Positions 1 to 9,275 of a stretch of DNA of 64,000 nucleotides are shown here, piece after piece. Made by a program: the position numbers and the translations under genes. Numbering within the stretch: position 1 is the first letter of the stretch; every line of letters starts with the position of its first letter. Source of the DNA: Nitrospirota bacterium (lineage in GTDB: Bacteria; Nitrospirota_A; Leptospirillia; Leptospirillales; Leptospirillaceae); contig JAKBPM010000001.1 in NCBI GenBank assembly GCA_021829515.1, forward strand, positions 62,001-126,000. The letters run 5' to 3'. Below the pieces are notes generated by a model. It did not search any database. It was not told the origin of the DNA and saw only the letters and a program-made list of their open reading frames with translations.

Positions 1-56
1 CCTCTGGAAAAAACGTAGGGATCCCCATTCACATAGATATGTTCATCATCGCTCAT
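1..56 (-). CDS. 5' end of an unidentified leftward gene (partial)
   Basis: An ATG at 56-54 on the minus strand is preceded by a strong AGGAGG ribosome site ten bases upstream. It opens a frame that stays open to the window edge, giving 18 codons that begin MSDDEHIYVNGDPYVF. The fragment is too short to assign. The 'VNGDPY' stretch faintly recalls the start of ThiS-like sulfur-carrier proteins, but this is only a guess. The gene is divergent from the type II secretion operon, so positions 57-184 must hold promoters for both directions. Confidence 0.55.
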   Translation of the reverse strand, partial: MSDDEHIYVNGDPYVFSR

Positions 57-184
57 CAAAAATTTGCCTCCTGAGAATTCGAAAGTGACACATGGAGCGA
101 TCACAAGAGATTGAAAGATTTTGTTGACCCAATCCGTTACAATGGATGGTAGCGGAATTCCTGTCTTAGGGTCAAAGGATTAAA

Positions 185-1171
185 ATGAAGCATCTATTCT
201 TCTCCCAGCTCCCAAGAGTGCTTTTTGCGGCAAAGTTAATGTTTGTCACGGGTGTTTCTTATCTTTTGGCTGACAGTGTGGATCAAGCAGTCAAAAACAG
301 CATCCTTCCACCCATGACCATCAAGGACAATAACCAATCTGCCAACATTGAAACGTTCCATGCACCAACAGCCTCCGAGCTGGGCCTTATTGCCTCAAGG
401 AATCCATTCAGCCCTGACCTGAGGGGAAAAAGCTATGCCAACATCCTTGCCGATCTCTACCCCCAAGCGGGAAGAGGATCGGACTCTGCCCCCAGGGATG
501 CTGAAGTTGTCGCTCTCGGAAACTGGATGAACGGTAAGGTTCCCATTCTTGAACCAAAGATGATCAAGCTAAGACTTGTCGGCACCGTTCTGGCAGGAAA
601 GTCAACATCAGGCGCCGTTATCGATTCACTGGATCCGGAAAAACAAAAGTTTTACCGAATCCATGACGTTATTATTCCCGGGAAAATATCGCTCGTCGCT
701 GTAAGAAAAGAGTATGTCGTCTTACAGGTCGGAAAAGGGTATGGAATTCTGAAAGCCCATTACGATCAGGAGGACGATGCCGGTCAGGTCCTTCCGGACA
801 AGGGAACGGCCTCTGTCAGTGCCCATGGCATTCACAAGATCGATGACCACCACTGGCTTGTCGAAGCAAGAGCCATACAGTTTGCGACAAAAAACCTGAG
901 TTCCCTTCTCTTGCAGGCCAGAGCCGTACCGGATTTTACAGGTGGCCATCCCGATGGGTTCCGGATGGTCAACATACAGTCAGGGAGCCTTTTTCAGGAG
1001 CTTGGTCTCGCACAGGGAGATGTCATACGTTCTATCAACGGTCTCTCGATGAATGATCCACAGAACTTCATGAAAGCACTGTCGACTCTTCAAAGTGCAA
1101 CCAATGTCCAGATCAATCTATTGCGAAATGGGGCTCCCCAGACTTTTGACTATCAGATACAGTCGGAATGA
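185..1171 (+). CDS. gspC: Type II secretion system protein GspC (inner-membrane clamp with PDZ domain)
   Basis: This 328-residue protein has one N-terminal membrane segment (about residues 10-30). A homology region follows at about 125-190, including 'IKLRLVGTVLAG' and 'YRIHDVI', the pattern of the GspC HR domain that contacts the secretin N0 ring. The C-terminal 90 residues form a PDZ-like domain with 'GSLFQELGLAQGDVIRSING'. In the family, GspC links the inner-membrane platform to GspD and helps select substrates. It is the first gene of the gspCDEFGNLMK operon and lies 33 bases before gspD. The ATG at 185 has an AAAGGA-like site upstream. The symbol rests on domain order and on position next to gspD. 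Confidence 0.88.
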   Translation: MKHLFFSQLPRVLFAAKLMFVTGVSYLLADSVDQAVKNSILPPMTIKDNNQSANIETFHAPTASELGLIASRNPFSPDLRGKSYANILADLYPQAGRGSDSAPRDAEVVALGNWMNGKVPILEPKMIKLRLVGTVLAGKSTSGAVIDSLDPEKQKFYRIHDVIIPGKISLVAVRKEYVVLQVGKGYGILKAHYDQEDDAGQVLPDKGTASVSAHGIHKIDDHHWLVEARAIQFATKNLSSLLLQARAVPDFTGGHPDGFRMVNIQSGSLFQELGLAQGDVIRSINGLSMNDPQNFMKALSTLQSATNVQINLLRNGAPQTFDYQIQSE

Positions 1172-1204
1172 TCCTTTTTTCATTGTGATAAGGAATAAAT
1201 AAAG

Positions 1205-2878
1205 ATGCATTTTCTCATCCCGGAAATAAAACGATCAAAACTCGCATCACTCCTTTTGCTGATTCTTTTTCTTTCAGACGGAAGCCGTCTGCAAGCCTCC
1301 ACCAATCCACTGAACCTGGCGACACAGGAAAAGACAATACCTCCCAAAGACCCTTTGATCATCAAACCCTCTGCCCCTACTCCGCTTGACATGGAAAACT
1401 CCGTTTCCCTGAACTTCCGAAACGTAGATATATCTGTCCTCGTTCGATTCATGAGCAATCTCATGAATAAGAACATTGTCATGGACGAGCGGGTCAAGGG
1501 GAAAATCTCCATTCTCTCCCCTAACAGGATCAGCATTGACCGGGCATTCCAGATCTTCAAGCAATCCCTGCGGATGAAAGGCTTCGAGGCCGTTACCAAA
1601 AAAGGCATGATTTTTATTGTTCCTGCCAATCAAGCCCCACAAGACAGGGAACTCTTTCTTTTCACCCTCGAGAACACCAGTGCCAAATCCATCGCAAAAA
1701 CCATCAACAGCATCCTTTCTAAAGGCTTCCAGCCTCCGCCTGTTGGAGCGGTCTCTTCCGGAGGACTGATCGGAATGGTCCAGATTGTTCCGGACAGTCC
1801 ATCCAATAGCCTGATCATTTCAGCCACACCCCACGACTATCACCTGATCAAGGCTCTTTTGCGCAATCTGGACCATCCTCCCGGAGAGGTTTACGTCAAG
1901 GCTTCCCTGATCGAGATCTCAACAGACAAACTTCAGAATATCCAGGTCAATCTTTTGGGAGCTGTTACCGGAGCCAATGGATCAGGCGTAGTGGGAGGCA
2001 CAAACTACGGGATGGTGGGTGGAACCGTCAACGGAGCGGTCGGAAACAGCCTGACAGGAACCACAGGAACAACGACTGCCAGCGGTGCTGCCGGAGCAGC
2101 ATCCTACCTCTCGGGACTCACCGGACTTGTTGCGGGAGTGCTGACCGGTGGAACGTTTACCTATGGGGGAGTGAGCTACCCGTCCATTGGATCACTGCTC
2201 AATGCTCTTCAAACAGATACAGACGTCAGGACCCTTTCCACTCCGGAAATTCTGGCCACAGACTCGCAAAAGGCCAAGATTACAGTTGGTGAGGACGTTC
2301 CTTTTATTACCGGACAAAGCCAGACGGTTGGCGGAAACGTCATGACAATGATCCAGCGCCAGAATGTGGGTATAACCCTTGAAATCACCCCACATATCCT
2401 TGCCCACAACAGAGTTCGCCTTCAACTCAAGCAAACGATATCGGCCCTTACAAATGCCTCCCAGCTGATCGGAACAATCGCCGTTGGTCCGACCACAACC
2501 AAACGGGCCACTACGACAACACTGACGATTGCTTCCGGCCAAACGATTGTGATCGGTGGACTGATCTCGTCTGTCGTCACCAAAAACAAGTCCACGATCC
2601 CGTGGCTTGGAGACATTCCCGTCCTGGGGTACCTGTTTTCAAACACCACCAATGAAAAGCAACGGGATGATCTCCTGATCTTTCTCACTCCCTATGTCAT
2701 CAAGTCCAATTATTCCTATGCCAAGATCGATCTGGGCGCACCGTCCATCCTGAAGAGATACTCCCGCCACCAGCATCTGATCGAAACATTAACCCCCAAG
2801 ATCAAACCTGGAACGGTATCCGACGATACCTTTCTGGAAACGGTCAATCTTCCAGGGGAAAAAGGAACTCCGGAGTGA
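1205..2878 (+). CDS. gspD: Type II secretion secretin GspD (outer-membrane channel)
   Basis: This 557-residue secretin has a signal peptide at about 1-32. An N0 domain lies at about 66-140 ('VSLNFRNVDISVLVRFMS') and one KH-fold N-domain at about 148-224. The secretin barrel spans about 228-505, with the hallmark 'TIPWLGDIPVLGYLF' near its end. Canonical GspD proteins are about 650-700 residues with N0, N1, N2 and N3, so this one appears to lack two ring domains. The barrel contains a Gly/Thr/Ala-rich stretch at about 252-330 in the gate region. No C-terminal S-domain is obvious beyond about 530. It forms the multimeric outer-membrane pore for folded periplasmic proteins. A ribosome site (AAGGA) precedes the ATG. 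Confidence 0.93.
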   Translation: MHFLIPEIKRSKLASLLLLILFLSDGSRLQASTNPLNLATQEKTIPPKDPLIIKPSAPTPLDMENSVSLNFRNVDISVLVRFMSNLMNKNIVMDERVKGKISILSPNRISIDRAFQIFKQSLRMKGFEAVTKKGMIFIVPANQAPQDRELFLFTLENTSAKSIAKTINSILSKGFQPPPVGAVSSGGLIGMVQIVPDSPSNSLIISATPHDYHLIKALLRNLDHPPGEVYVKASLIEISTDKLQNIQVNLLGAVTGANGSGVVGGTNYGMVGGTVNGAVGNSLTGTTGTTTASGAAGAASYLSGLTGLVAGVLTGGTFTYGGVSYPSIGSLLNALQTDTDVRTLSTPEILATDSQKAKITVGEDVPFITGQSQTVGGNVMTMIQRQNVGITLEITPHILAHNRVRLQLKQTISALTNASQLIGTIAVGPTTTKRATTTTLTIASGQTIVIGGLISSVVTKNKSTIPWLGDIPVLGYLFSNTTNEKQRDDLLIFLTPYVIKSNYSYAKIDLGAPSILKRYSRHQHLIETLTPKIKPGTVSDDTFLETVNLPGEKGTPE

Positions 2879-2884
2879 TGAACC

Positions 2885-4603
2885 ATGGCTGGAGATAACC
2901 TGAAGGAGCATATCCTCTCATTGATGGTTCCTTCAATCGATGGCTCAAACTTGAAAAACCAGCTCTCCTTGACCGAATGGCTGGGCCCCCAGGGAGAAAA
3001 TCAGGATGAGTTGTGGAAAAAATGGGCAAGCATCCAAAACTATCCATACCTCACAGAGTTTAGCCTGGACTCCATGGAACCAGAACTATTGGCGAATCTC
3101 CCCATCGGATTTCTCAAGCAACATCTCCTCTTGCCAACTCATCACATCGAACAGAAACGGACAATCCAACTCATTCTTGGCTCACCCAAGAGTTTTTTTG
3201 CTATTGAGCCGGTGAAAACCATCCTGAGAGAACAGGATCCGGATATACGCTTTGATTTTGCACTCATGTCACCATCAAAACTTCTGACATTGATCAACAA
3301 CGCCTACGAACGATATACACAAAGCCAGACATCGGAGGTTTTATCAGGAGTCTCCACTGAAACGGAAGAAATGAAGGATCTTTCGTCCATTCAGGAGACC
3401 ATCGACCTTCTTGACGCCAAGGATGATGCACCAATGATCCGGTTGGCCAACTCCATTCTGGCCCAATCCATTCGCCAAAAGGCCTCTGATATCCACATCG
3501 AACCCTTTGAGAAGGATCTCATGGTTCGGTATCGAGTCGACGGAGTCCTCTTCAACGTGCTTTCCATACCGCAAAAGATTCAGTCCGGGCTGGTTTCAAG
3601 ATTCAAGTTGATGGCCAATTTGAACATTGCAGAAAAAAGACTTCCCCAGGATGGAAGAATCAGGATCAAGACCGGTGGACGGGATATTGACATAAGAGTT
3701 TCTACGCTCCCGGTCAGACATGGAGAACGTGTTGTCCTTCGTATTCTGGAACAGGGCACATTACTTCTGCCACTTTCATCAATCGGATTTGATGACCACG
3801 ATCTTTCAACACTGGCAGGGCTCATTCGCCTGACACACGGAATCATTTTGGTAACAGGGCCCACGGGGGCGGGAAAAACAACCACTCTGTACGCCATCTT
3901 AAACACGATCAACAGCCCTGATAAAAACATCATCACGATTGAAGACCCTGTCGAATACCAGCTTCAGGGAATAGGACAAATCCAGGTCAACCCCAAAATT
4001 CAGCTCACTTTTGCAACAGGTCTCCGATCCATTCTCCGTCAGGATCCCGACGTCATCCTGATTGGAGAGATCCGGGATGGAGAAACCGCCGAAATCGCCA
4101 TTCAGGCCTCTTTGACCGGCCATCTCGTTTTCTCAACACTCCACACCAATGACGCCCCCTCTGCCATTACCCGACTGATAGACATGGGTACTGAACCTTT
4201 TCTGATTTCAACAAGTGTCAAGGCTGTCATAGCACAGAGACTCGTGAGGAAAATCTGCCCGGACTGTCGGGAAAGCTACATTCCTGAAGGTATAGAACTT
4301 TATCGAATAGGCATCACACAGGACCAGCTGCCTCCGGAAGGACTCTTTAGGGGAAAAGGATGTGTTCGCTGCATGAATACCGGTTATCGCGGCAGGCAGG
4401 GAATTTACGAGCTACTGATCATCGACCCAGAAATTGCCCAGCTGATCAATCTTAAAACAGACACTGCCACAATCAGGAACCGAGCAAAAGAAAAAGGAAT
4501 GACCACGCTTCTTGAGGATGGAAAACGAAAAATCCTTCTGGGCATCACGACGACTGAAGAGGTTCTGAGAGTCGCACTGTCTGAAGTCTCCGTTGAGCAA
4601 TAA
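2885..4603 (+). CDS. gspE: Type II secretion ATPase GspE
   Basis: This is a 572-residue cytoplasmic hexameric ATPase that powers pseudopilus assembly. It has an N-terminal GspE/PilB N1 region (about 40-140) and a RecA-like core. Walker A is GPTGAGKT (325-332), the Asp box is near 354, Walker B is 'DVILIGEIRDGE' (389-400), and the His box is 'STLHTNDA'. A CxxC...CxxC zinc finger (C458, C461, C493, C496) is typical of GspE and PilB. The length is normal. The start at 2885 lies six bases after the gspD stop, with CCGGAG upstream, so translation is probably coupled to gspD. Confidence 0.96.
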   Translation: MAGDNLKEHILSLMVPSIDGSNLKNQLSLTEWLGPQGENQDELWKKWASIQNYPYLTEFSLDSMEPELLANLPIGFLKQHLLLPTHHIEQKRTIQLILGSPKSFFAIEPVKTILREQDPDIRFDFALMSPSKLLTLINNAYERYTQSQTSEVLSGVSTETEEMKDLSSIQETIDLLDAKDDAPMIRLANSILAQSIRQKASDIHIEPFEKDLMVRYRVDGVLFNVLSIPQKIQSGLVSRFKLMANLNIAEKRLPQDGRIRIKTGGRDIDIRVSTLPVRHGERVVLRILEQGTLLLPLSSIGFDDHDLSTLAGLIRLTHGIILVTGPTGAGKTTTLYAILNTINSPDKNIITIEDPVEYQLQGIGQIQVNPKIQLTFATGLRSILRQDPDVILIGEIRDGETAEIAIQASLTGHLVFSTLHTNDAPSAITRLIDMGTEPFLISTSVKAVIAQRLVRKICPDCRESYIPEGIELYRIGITQDQLPPEGLFRGKGCVRCMNTGYRGRQGIYELLIIDPEIAQLINLKTDTATIRNRAKEKGMTTLLEDGKRKILLGITTTEEVLRVALSEVSVEQ

Positions 4604-4630
4604 ACGATGAACATGGTCAGGCAATAAAAC

Positions 4631-5836
4631 ATGCCTATTTTTGTTTATGAAGGAATTAGCCCGTCCGGCAAACGATCCACAGGGCTGATTGATGCCGACA
4701 GTTCCCGCCATGCCCGACAGAAGCTCCGTGCCCAGGGAATAACCGCGCTCAGGATCGATACACAGGACGCAGGGAAGTCCTCGACCGATACAGGAACCAG
4801 CAGTGGCAGAGTCAAGGCAAAAGAGCTGACCGCATTTACAAGGCAGCTGGCAACACTCATCGGTGCGGGGATACCAATCGTGGACTCTCTTGCTGCCATT
4901 CTTGACCAGGGGATGGAGGGTCATTTTCAGGAGATCATCGCTTCCGTCAGGGAAGATGTGAAAGGAGGCCGTTCACTAAACGGCGCTCTTGAAAAATATC
5001 AAAAAATCTTTTCCCCGATTTTCATAAACATGATCCGAGCAGGAGAAGAGTCCGGAACCCTTGAAATCATGCTTGACCGCATTGCGGATTTTCAGGAAAA
5101 AAGCCAGGAAACGAGAAGAAAAGTTCTTGGAAGCCTTTTTTATCCCATCATTCTCATGTGTGTCGGCATTTTGATGGTTCTGTTTCTCCTCACCGTCGTC
5201 ATGCCCAGAATCACCAGCATTTTTGAGGGACTGAAAGCGACACTGCCCCTTCCCACCCGGATTCTTCTGGCTGTTTCCGGTACTCTCAGGAACCATGCAC
5301 TGATCTTTCTCGGAGCAACCATATTTCTGATACTCGCCGGAATCCGTCTAGCAAAGACGCAAAAACGGCAATTGGACGAAATTCTTTTAAAAATACCTCG
5401 AGTTGGTCCTTTGATCACTTCAGACCAGGTTGCCCGCTTTGCAAGAACTATGTCGGTTCTCCTGAAAGGAGGGGTCTCACTCCAAAGAGCCCTTGAAATT
5501 GCGGAGACAGTCGTGACCAACCAAATTTTGAAAGAGGCTGTTTCCCGGGCAAGAGAGCTTGTCAGGAACGGAGAATCCCTCGGGGGAAGCCTCCGCCAAT
5601 CCCCTTATTTTCCCAGGCTTGCGGTTGCAATGATCCAGACAGGGGAACGATCCGGGCAACTCGAAGAACTCCTTCTGAAAACAGCCCAGGGCTATGAGTC
5701 CGAGGTTGGACAAATCGTCGCAACCATTACTTCAATCGTTGAGCCTGTCATGATATTATTAATCGGATCGATGGTCCTTTTCATGGTTCTTTCAGTTTTG
5801 CTCCCCATTTTTGAAATGAGTCAGGCTGTCCAGTAA
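4631..5836 (+). CDS. gspF: Type II secretion inner-membrane platform protein GspF
   Basis: This 401-residue protein has the duplicated GspF/PilC cytoplasmic domain. The first copy covers about 70-190 ('FTRQLATLIGAGIPIVDSL') and the second about 270-390 ('FARTMSVLLKGGVSLQRAL'). Three membrane segments sit near 170-195, 222-240 and 375-395. The N-terminal 60 residues match the usual 'YEGISPSGK' opening. It connects the GspE ATPase to pseudopilin polymerisation. It lies 27 bases after gspE and before the major pseudopilin gene. Confidence 0.96.
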   Translation: MPIFVYEGISPSGKRSTGLIDADSSRHARQKLRAQGITALRIDTQDAGKSSTDTGTSSGRVKAKELTAFTRQLATLIGAGIPIVDSLAAILDQGMEGHFQEIIASVREDVKGGRSLNGALEKYQKIFSPIFINMIRAGEESGTLEIMLDRIADFQEKSQETRRKVLGSLFYPIILMCVGILMVLFLLTVVMPRITSIFEGLKATLPLPTRILLAVSGTLRNHALIFLGATIFLILAGIRLAKTQKRQLDEILLKIPRVGPLITSDQVARFARTMSVLLKGGVSLQRALEIAETVVTNQILKEAVSRARELVRNGESLGGSLRQSPYFPRLAVAMIQTGERSGQLEELLLKTAQGYESEVGQIVATITSIVEPVMILLIGSMVLFMVLSVLLPIFEMSQAVQ

Positions 5837-5877
5837 TAAACAACGAACAAAACACAAGATCGACACGAGGAAAAAAC

Positions 5878-6336
5878 ATGTCTGTCCTTACCATCAAGAA
5901 AAGAAACCTTTATTCGGACTCAGGGTTTACGCTGATCGAGATCATGGTGGTTATCTTCATCATTGCCCTTCTCGCTGCGCTTGTTGTTCCCAAAATCATC
6001 GGCCGTACCGAGGAAGCCAAAAGGGTGGCGGCAAAGGCACAGATCAGGGAAATCGAAAACGCCCTGAGCCTTTACCATCTGGACAACGGGACATACCCTT
6101 CAACAGAACAGACGCTTGATGCACTGATCAAAAAGCCATCGACACCGCCCATACCGACAAACTATAAAGCGGGAGGATATATCTCAAAGATACCGAAGGA
6201 TCCCTGGGGTCGTCCCTATATCTACCTCTCCCCAGGAAATCATGGAGACTTTGACCTCTATTCCTATGGAGCCGACGGTGCCAAGGGAGGCAAGGGCAAC
6301 AACGCCGATATCGAATCCTGGGCCCTTGAAAACTGA
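5878..6336 (+). CDS. gspG: Major pseudopilin GspG
   Basis: This 152-residue protein has a class III prepilin leader cleaved after G16, giving a mature N-terminus FTLIEIMVV. Glu at mature position 5 (E21) is required for assembly. A 20-residue hydrophobic helix is followed by the GspG globular fold with 'DNGTYPSTEQTL' and 'KDPWGRPYIYLSPG'. The C-terminal loop 'DLYSYGADGAKGG' is the conserved calcium-site region of GspG. It polymerises into the periplasmic pseudopilus. It ends with TGATG, overlapping the start of the next gene by one base. Confidence 0.97.
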   Translation: MSVLTIKKRNLYSDSGFTLIEIMVVIFIIALLAALVVPKIIGRTEEAKRVAAKAQIREIENALSLYHLDNGTYPSTEQTLDALIKKPSTPPIPTNYKAGGYISKIPKDPWGRPYIYLSPGNHGDFDLYSYGADGAKGGKGNNADIESWALEN

Positions 6337-7334
6337 TGTCCCAACTTCCTCGTTTTCTCAAGAAAAAAAATGCAATCAAAGCCAGTCTGGCGAGCATTTC
6401 CCCTGCCATTCGGGACAATTTTGAGCATCTTTCAAAAGCGTTTGAAAAGCAGCCTCCCCTTCCGAAAAGAGAGAGCTTTTTTATGCGCCCGTCTGCTCTC
6501 GTACTCTGGGGAACAATCACTTTTTTCGTTTTCCTGGCAAAAGGATTCCCCTCTGACGACTTGGCCAACTTTTTACTGACACTCCCCCCGCCAGAAATCC
6601 AGATGCGTGCTGAATCGGCCATCTACCACCCTCCTCTTGGAGTCTCCTATCGGGATATGACCATCACGGCACCAACCAATGATGGCCCGATTTCCTTGGA
6701 CTTCGACAGGGCCAGGGGAAATATAGACCTTGTCACCCTCGTTTCAGGAAAACCGAGATACAATTTTGATGTAAAGATGTATGGAGGAGAGTTCAAGGGC
6801 AGACTCAGACGATTTTACCGGGGAAAAGTCAGCCATTTGAAAGGGACCACTATCCATCCGATTGACCTGTCCACAACCCGAAAACTGACTCATCAGGATC
6901 TGTCTGGGCTGATGGACCTTCAAACCGACTATACCTGGAAAACAGGCATGGAAGACAAGGGGCATGGGATTCTCTCCCTTTCCATTGCCAAGCTGGTGGT
7001 CCGCTCCCTCAACATGAACGGATTCCCTCTTCCCCCCATTTCGTTTACTCATGTTCATGGGATGATCAGGATGAAAAATGGACTTGGCCATATCGAGACA
7101 CTGAATGCGGATGGTCCAATGGCTCACTTGACCGGAAAAGGCGATATCGCCCTTGCCAATCCTTATCCTCGATCCATTGTCAACCTTGATTTTGACATCT
7201 CTCTCCGGGGAGAGCTCGCAAAGATCCCTCTTCCCTCCATCACGGGAAAAAACGGCGCGGCCATACATCTTCACCTGTCAGGAGCACTGGGCTCGCCTCA
7301 GGTATCCCTTAACGGCATCGTTCTTCCCCGCTAG
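6336..7334 (+). CDS. gspN: Type II secretion protein GspN-like
   Basis: This 332-residue protein has one membrane segment near residues 50-68, after a basic cytoplasmic N-terminus ('RFLKKKNAIK'). A periplasmic beta-rich region follows. It contains 'VSYRDMTITAPTNDG', 'GEFKGRL' and the closing 'HLHLSGALGSPQVSLNG'. This pattern matches the GspN family found in type II secretion operons of deltaproteobacteria-like lineages, which also has AsmA-like beta repeats. The role of GspN is poorly known. The start overlaps the gspG stop (TGATG), indicating coupling. The assignment rests on fold impression and position, so it is less certain than its neighbours. Confidence 0.7.
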   Translation: MSQLPRFLKKKNAIKASLASISPAIRDNFEHLSKAFEKQPPLPKRESFFMRPSALVLWGTITFFVFLAKGFPSDDLANFLLTLPPPEIQMRAESAIYHPPLGVSYRDMTITAPTNDGPISLDFDRARGNIDLVTLVSGKPRYNFDVKMYGGEFKGRLRRFYRGKVSHLKGTTIHPIDLSTTRKLTHQDLSGLMDLQTDYTWKTGMEDKGHGILSLSIAKLVVRSLNMNGFPLPPISFTHVHGMIRMKNGLGHIETLNADGPMAHLTGKGDIALANPYPRSIVNLDFDISLRGELAKIPLPSITGKNGAAIHLHLSGALGSPQVSLNGIVLPR

Positions 7335-7345
7335 CGAGAAGTCTC

Positions 7346-8680
7346 ATGGCAGATACGTATTTACTGACCCGATTTTCAGATGACGACCTCGAAGCCTATA
7401 TTGCCCGGAGGGATCGGTCATCCTGGGAAATCCAAAATCACTTCCGTTGGCCGATCTCTCCAAAAGATTTTCTGGACCCGGAAAAACCGCTGAAGATTCC
7501 AGAACTTGACGACCTGCTTGCTGGAAAAAATGTCATTTCCATTCTTTTTTGGCCCCCCGAACTCTCCATTTCCGAATCTTTCATGCTCCCATCCCTTTTG
7601 AAGCAGGAATTGCTTCCTGCTTGTGAAAATGAAATGGACGCACTGATACCTTGGCCGATCGAACAATGCCAAACAGCCATCAGAACGACAAGGGAGATCA
7701 ATTCCTACCGGGTTTTCGCCCTGACAACTCCGAAAGCTCCAATGGAAACAGCCATAAGGAAGCTTGCCGACCACCACCTCGAACCCAAGCATATTTTTCC
7801 GGAATCTCTGCTTCTTGCAGAAACCCAGCCAAAAGAGAGCCTTTCAGAAAAAAACCAGAAAGAGTTCACGATTCTCTGCCAGGAGCAGATAACCCGAATG
7901 CTGATCCTCGTTCTTGATGGAGATTTTCCAGTCAAAGAGCTGGTGATCAGAGATCCATCCCCGGAAGAACGGATCCGACAGCTTGAAAATATCTTCTTTG
8001 CATTTTCCATGGAAGGCCAGTTGTTACGAATAGGAAATGGGGCTACCCCGCTCCAAAAGCTCCCATCCAAAGGGGCCGATGAAGACGCTGCGATCATGAC
8101 CGGTCTGAAATATCTTTTTCCAGACGGAAGTCTCAGACGGGATCTTCCTGATTTCCGGACTGGAACACTAGCCTCCGAACATGAGAAAAAATTCCTCATC
8201 AAACAGCTCCGTCCATTTGTTCTCCTGACGACCCTTTTCATTCTGGCAATGGGTTTCGATGGATGGGTCCATTATGAAGCCATCAAGTCCCATGTATTGG
8301 CGGAAAAAAACTTGATCAGATCGATTGCATCAAAAGCATTGGACACATCGCAGATTGTCGACCCTATTGCCCAGATGGAGCAAAAAGAAAAGAATCTCAA
8401 AAAACAAAGCCGGATGCTGTCAAGAGGAACGGATATTATTGAGCTCTTGAGGGCCATTTCCATCGCACCTCCCAACAACATGACTTTTGAGCTGGTCTCT
8501 CTCTCCATAGGAGCAAAAAGTCTCAACCTATCGGGAAAAACCGATAGTTTTGAGCATGTGGAAACCATCAGGACTGAACTTCTGAAAAACCCGCACATCA
8601 AAAAATTGTCCGTGCAAAGTGCCAGACTGGGCATTGACCATAGAACAGTGACTTTCAGGATGGGAGGAACTCATGACTGA
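7346..8680 (+). CDS. gspL: Type II secretion protein GspL (actin-like/PilM-PilN type)
   Basis: This 444-residue protein has a cytoplasmic region (about 1-285) of the actin-like GspL/PilM type. A single membrane segment follows at about 290-308 ('VLLTTLFILAMGF'), then a periplasmic coiled coil. A ferredoxin-like PilN-type domain ends the protein ('MTFELVSLSIGAKSLNLSG'). GspL anchors GspE to the membrane and pairs with GspM. The order gspN-L-M-K and the 8-base overlap with gspM support the call. Sequence conservation in this family is low, so the domain order is the main evidence. Confidence 0.82.
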   Translation: MADTYLLTRFSDDDLEAYIARRDRSSWEIQNHFRWPISPKDFLDPEKPLKIPELDDLLAGKNVISILFWPPELSISESFMLPSLLKQELLPACENEMDALIPWPIEQCQTAIRTTREINSYRVFALTTPKAPMETAIRKLADHHLEPKHIFPESLLLAETQPKESLSEKNQKEFTILCQEQITRMLILVLDGDFPVKELVIRDPSPEERIRQLENIFFAFSMEGQLLRIGNGATPLQKLPSKGADEDAAIMTGLKYLFPDGSLRRDLPDFRTGTLASEHEKKFLIKQLRPFVLLTTLFILAMGFDGWVHYEAIKSHVLAEKNLIRSIASKALDTSQIVDPIAQMEQKEKNLKKQSRMLSRGTDIIELLRAISIAPPNNMTFELVSLSIGAKSLNLSGKTDSFEHVETIRTELLKNPHIKKLSVQSARLGIDHRTVTFRMGGTHD

Positions 8681-9275
8681 AAGATATCTGTCCATTCTCT
8701 CTCCCATTTTTGCTCCTATCAGAAAGTACTCCATCCCTCTCCGAGAGCGTTGGGAAAAATTGACCGCAAGAGAGAGAAGCCTCCTGGCCATCATGCTGTC
8801 CCTTCTCGCCCTCTATCTCATCTCAACTCTTTTGACATCCCTTTTTCTTGATCCCTATGAAGAAGCCCTTTCCGATGAGACAGCCCTTAAGGAAGAGGTC
8901 CAAAAAGCCAGCCAGATCTCATCCCATCTTCGGCAAATACAGTCCTCCATCAATGAACGCTCCCATCTGTTAAGCTCGGATAACGCCGGGTTTTCCCTGA
9001 TTTCCTATCTGGAGCAGGAAGCGAGGCATTCTCAAATATCAACATCAGTCTCCCAAATGACTCCCAGAAACCTTCCTTCCGAAGGTGGCTATCCTTCGGT
9101 GATGGTCAGCCTGCACCTTGAAAAGGTTGACCTGGCCCATGTCCTCATCTTTATAGCCCGAATCCAGCGGGCCCCTCACCTTCTCCGGATCACGCACATT
9201 TCCCTTGAGCGCAGATTCGACCAGCATGACCTTCTTGACGTGCGAATCGATGTACAAAGCATCCAGCCCTCATAA
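8673..9275 (+). CDS. gspM: Type II secretion protein GspM
   Basis: This 200-residue bitopic membrane protein has the typical GspM opening. A basic segment with 'WEKLTARERSLLAIM' is followed by one membrane helix (about 38-58). A periplasmic coiled coil (about 65-105) and a ferredoxin-like domain ending 'LLDVRIDVQSIQ' complete it. It partners GspL in the inner-membrane platform. It overlaps gspL by 8 bases at its start and gspK by 26 bases at its end. Confidence 0.83.
   Translation: MTERYLSILSPIFAPIRKYSIPLRERWEKLTARERSLLAIMLSLLALYLISTLLTSLFLDPYEEALSDETALKEEVQKASQISSHLRQIQSSINERSHLLSSDNAGFSLISYLEQEARHSQISTSVSQMTPRNLPSEGGYPSVMVSLHLEKVDLAHVLIFIARIQRAPHLLRITHISLERRFDQHDLLDVRIDVQSIQPS

Noticed and set aside
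111..143. Promoter for the type II secretion operon using TACAAT at 138-143
   Set aside because: The -10 is good, but no -35 lies at the right spacing (TTGAAA is 21 bases away and TTGACC 8), so I did not list it.
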